A stretch of 19,020 nucleotides of DNA from positions 1 through 19,020 of the forward strand of contig JANBPT010000928.1 of NCBI GenBank assembly GCA_027575765.1, read 5' to 3'. Numbering within the stretch: position 1 is the first letter of the stretch; each line of letters begins with the position of its first letter. The stretch comes from Tieghemiomyces parasiticus (taxonomy: Eukaryota > Kickxellomycota > Dimargaritomycetes > Dimargaritales > Dimargaritaceae). A program made the position numbers and the translations under genes. The notes under the pieces are model-generated. The model had not been told where the DNA came from and searched no databases. It worked only from the letters and a program-made list of their open reading frames with translations. This document shows, one piece after another, positions 16,991-19,020 of this stretch.

Positions 16991-19020
16991 AATAGCGGGG
17001 GGGGGGGACGCTTTGCTTCAGGGGGACACAGCTGTGTGGGCAGATGGGACATTCTTTTCAACGGGCGCGTGTACTGCTGCGGCGAATCATCCCGTTCCGA
17101 TTCCTCCTATTCTTTGCTTCGCCAGTCCCACCTATCCACGGCAGGCTGGACGTATGTCTGCCCCGACGCTCTCGCGATAGGAGTCGCAGCGTCCTGGGTG
17201 GCATTAAATTAACCCCCGCTCCACTCCCCATCCACGAAGACCAGCCCTTGCAACGTCAACTGCACCCCCCCCCCTCTGTGCTTCGTGGTTACCGTGCCGG
17301 TCTGCTTTGACGAGGTGCTTCGAGCCCCGCATGAAGGGTTCGTGGACAGGCGGGGGCTGGACCAACCCTTCACCCTCATGCCAAGCCCTGGGCTAGGGTA
17401 ATGCGGCCCCGGCTGGTATCACGTGGACGCTTTGACGGTGCGGAGCCGGTGGCTGCCCGTCTACGGTGCAACCGGCCCTTCCCCCATGGTGTCCCTGTCG
17501 CCAGCCAGGTAACCCCGTACCGTATGTATATGTGGCGGTCGACGCGCAAGCTTCGCACGTGCTCCGTCGGCCCCAGGCAGGGCAGCGGTCTGAAACCAGC
17601 ACGGTCGCGGGCTTCCTCTTTAGTACCAGGAGGTGGATGGGTGGGTGGCCAGCGCGGGTGATACCTATATTCCAAGTCAGCAACCACGTTTGCCCCTTGG
17701 CCGCCGGCCCATAGTGTTAAGTAGCGGCCCCTGGGTATGGCACCTGTGCCCCTGGTGGTTGACGGATGGTCTCCGCCCCAGGCCGCTTATCTCTTGGCCG
17801 TTGGGCTGCTGATGAAAGGCGAGACGAGCTGTCTTGGAAAATTTAGGATCCGATCTGGGGACTAGGCTGGCACACTCGATCGAGCGAGAGGCCCCATGGT
17901 ATGCGTTGTTTGGAAACGGCCAGGATACCGTGCAATCCAAACATTTCGCTAGCTGTGTAGGGTTTGGGCCCCTTCCGGGGCCAACGCACTCTGGCCTTGC
18001 CATCGCTACGCTTGCCGCCATTACGTCAACAGTGATCGACCTGGGCTCCGTGCCTGATCTCACCCTTTTTTACGGCGCTACAGGCCCATCCAGCTGTGGA
18101 AACGTACTAAAAAACCGCCAAAGGTGAGGGAGGGGCTTGGCGGGGGGTGCCTCGCCGTTTGGCCCTTCAGCCACCTCCGCCGTTCAACCCATGGCTACAC
18201 CAACCCCTGAATATATGCGCGGGCAGAAGCCATGGCTCCTGAACGCTGGGGGCCATTTCCAGCCTGCACCTGCCCTTGGCTCCGTTGGTGTGGCATATAG
18301 TCACATCAACCGCCAGCAAACGATTCTGGCCTTAAGGCCCGGTGACTGGACGAGTCACAGACACCTGCAAGACACGTCCTTCCCTATCCTGCACCGTCTC
18401 AACTGCCCTCGTCTCGCTAAATCAGCTTGCGTTCAGGTCTCCTACCACCGAACCTGTGTTTGCGGCTGGACAACCCAGTCTATTAGACCTTCTTTCTTTG
18501 GCGCACACCTAATCTGCCGCCGGGACCTTGCCCTAATGGGCCCTGGTGACTTCGAGATATGATCACCTGCCACTGGCCCAATTCTCCGCCGCCCGATGTG
18601 CCCACTGTCAGCCAGGCCGCAGCGATACGAAAGCTCATAAGTCCGGACTGGGTGGTTCTGGCCACCTTCACCTTTTGTCAGCCCAGTCCTCCCTCTCTCT
18701 GTCTATGTATAAACCACTGGCTAAGTCTCTTAAGGCAACCTTTCCCTACATTGTTATTGCCCCCTCGAAAATGCCAAGTGTATACCAGTTTCCGCCCCAG
18801 GCCTGTCAGGCCTAAGCAGGTGTCGCTGCCCAATCACATTAGCAGCGTCGGGCCTTCCCTGCTTCCCCCATATGGCTGTTGGCTCTGGTACCCCGGGGAA
18901 CCTTCTTTTTTATGAAGAAGCAAACGGGCTGGCACTGGGCAGTGGATTGCGCCCTAACGCCGACGACACTGGCGTATGTTCAGGTGTTTATTGGGTAGGC
19001 TTTGTTCGGGTGAGCGTGCG
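16991..19020. other. Right-hand region, pyrimidine-leaning plus strand, no gene recognised
   Basis: About 2 kb to the window edge. It opens with an 11-base G run (16997-17007) and holds a 10-base C run (17265-17274). The plus strand is pyrimidine-leaning, most clearly after 18,160. Plus-strand frames at 17740-17868 (ATG, 42 codons), 17834-18127, 18137-18562 and 18559-18915 follow one another, but they change frame, lack family motifs and often lack an ATG. They could be chance, remnants of a decayed gene, or leader sequence of a plus-strand gene beyond the window. A CCAATCA box lies at 18830-18836 and a TATA-like TATGTATAAA near 18705-18714. I cannot assign a function. Confidence 0.35.

Noticed and set aside
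16066..17061. Minus-strand frames of 150-158 codons upstream of EPL1
   Set aside because: They are Pro/Ser/Leu-rich peptides that follow from the CT-rich strand. They show no motif and no convincing ATG-led exon structure.
17300..17345. Possible tRNA T-arm (GCTTCGAGCCCC)
   Set aside because: I could not find matching acceptor, D and anticodon arms at the right spacing. No other tRNA, rRNA or snRNA gene could be supported in the window.
15339..19020. Mobile element explaining the large gene-free stretch
   Set aside because: I looked for reverse transcriptase, integrase and transposase motifs, terminal repeats and target-site duplications by eye and found none convincing.

Overview
This window looks like nuclear DNA of a fungus, most likely an early-diverging (zygomycete-grade) lineage. 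The reasons are short GT-AG introns (88-343 nt), pyrimidine-rich leaders, CCAAT/TATA-type promoter elements, a fungal-style Enhancer of polycomb (EPL1), an Snu23-type splicing factor, a TMEM209-family nuclear-envelope protein (which I believe is absent from budding yeast), and a GPI-anchored PLC-like phosphodiesterase. Four of the genes are GC-rich with C/G-biased third positions, while the intergenic DNA is more mixed. The lineage is inferred from gene content only. A Dimargaritales/Kickxellales-like zoopagomycete would fit but is not proven.

Layout from left to right: (1) 1-796, minus strand: 5' part of SNU23 (three exons, truncated by the window edge). (2) 797-1334: shared divergent promoter region. 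(3) 1335-3932, plus: single-exon TMEM209-family protein. (4) 3933-4547: AT-rich convergent spacer. (5) 4548-5985, minus: unrecognised two-exon protein with an N-terminal signal-peptide-like helix and an F-box-like segment, with codon use unlike its neighbours. (6) 5986-8715: 2.7 kb without a supportable gene. (7) 8716-9876, plus: secreted, GPI-anchored PI-PLC X-like phosphodiesterase. (8) 9877-11303: spacer ending in a TATA box. (9) 11304-12237, plus: two-exon methionine-R-sulfoxide reductase B with two in-frame starts that suggest mitochondrial and cytosolic forms. (10) 12238-13169: convergent spacer. (11) 13170-15338, minus: EPL1, the NuA4 scaffold. (12) 15339-19020: 3.7 kb without a supportable gene, purine-rich on the plus strand to about 17.0 kb and pyrimidine-rich after it.

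The genes do not form a pathway. They are mostly unlinked housekeeping functions: splicing, nuclear pore/envelope, cell surface, oxidative repair and chromatin. The items most worth following are the MsrB dual-start arrangement, the lineage-specific signal-peptide/F-box-like protein, and the unexplained composition-switching 3.7 kb region on the right. I found no CRISPR array, intact transposon, tRNA or rRNA gene.
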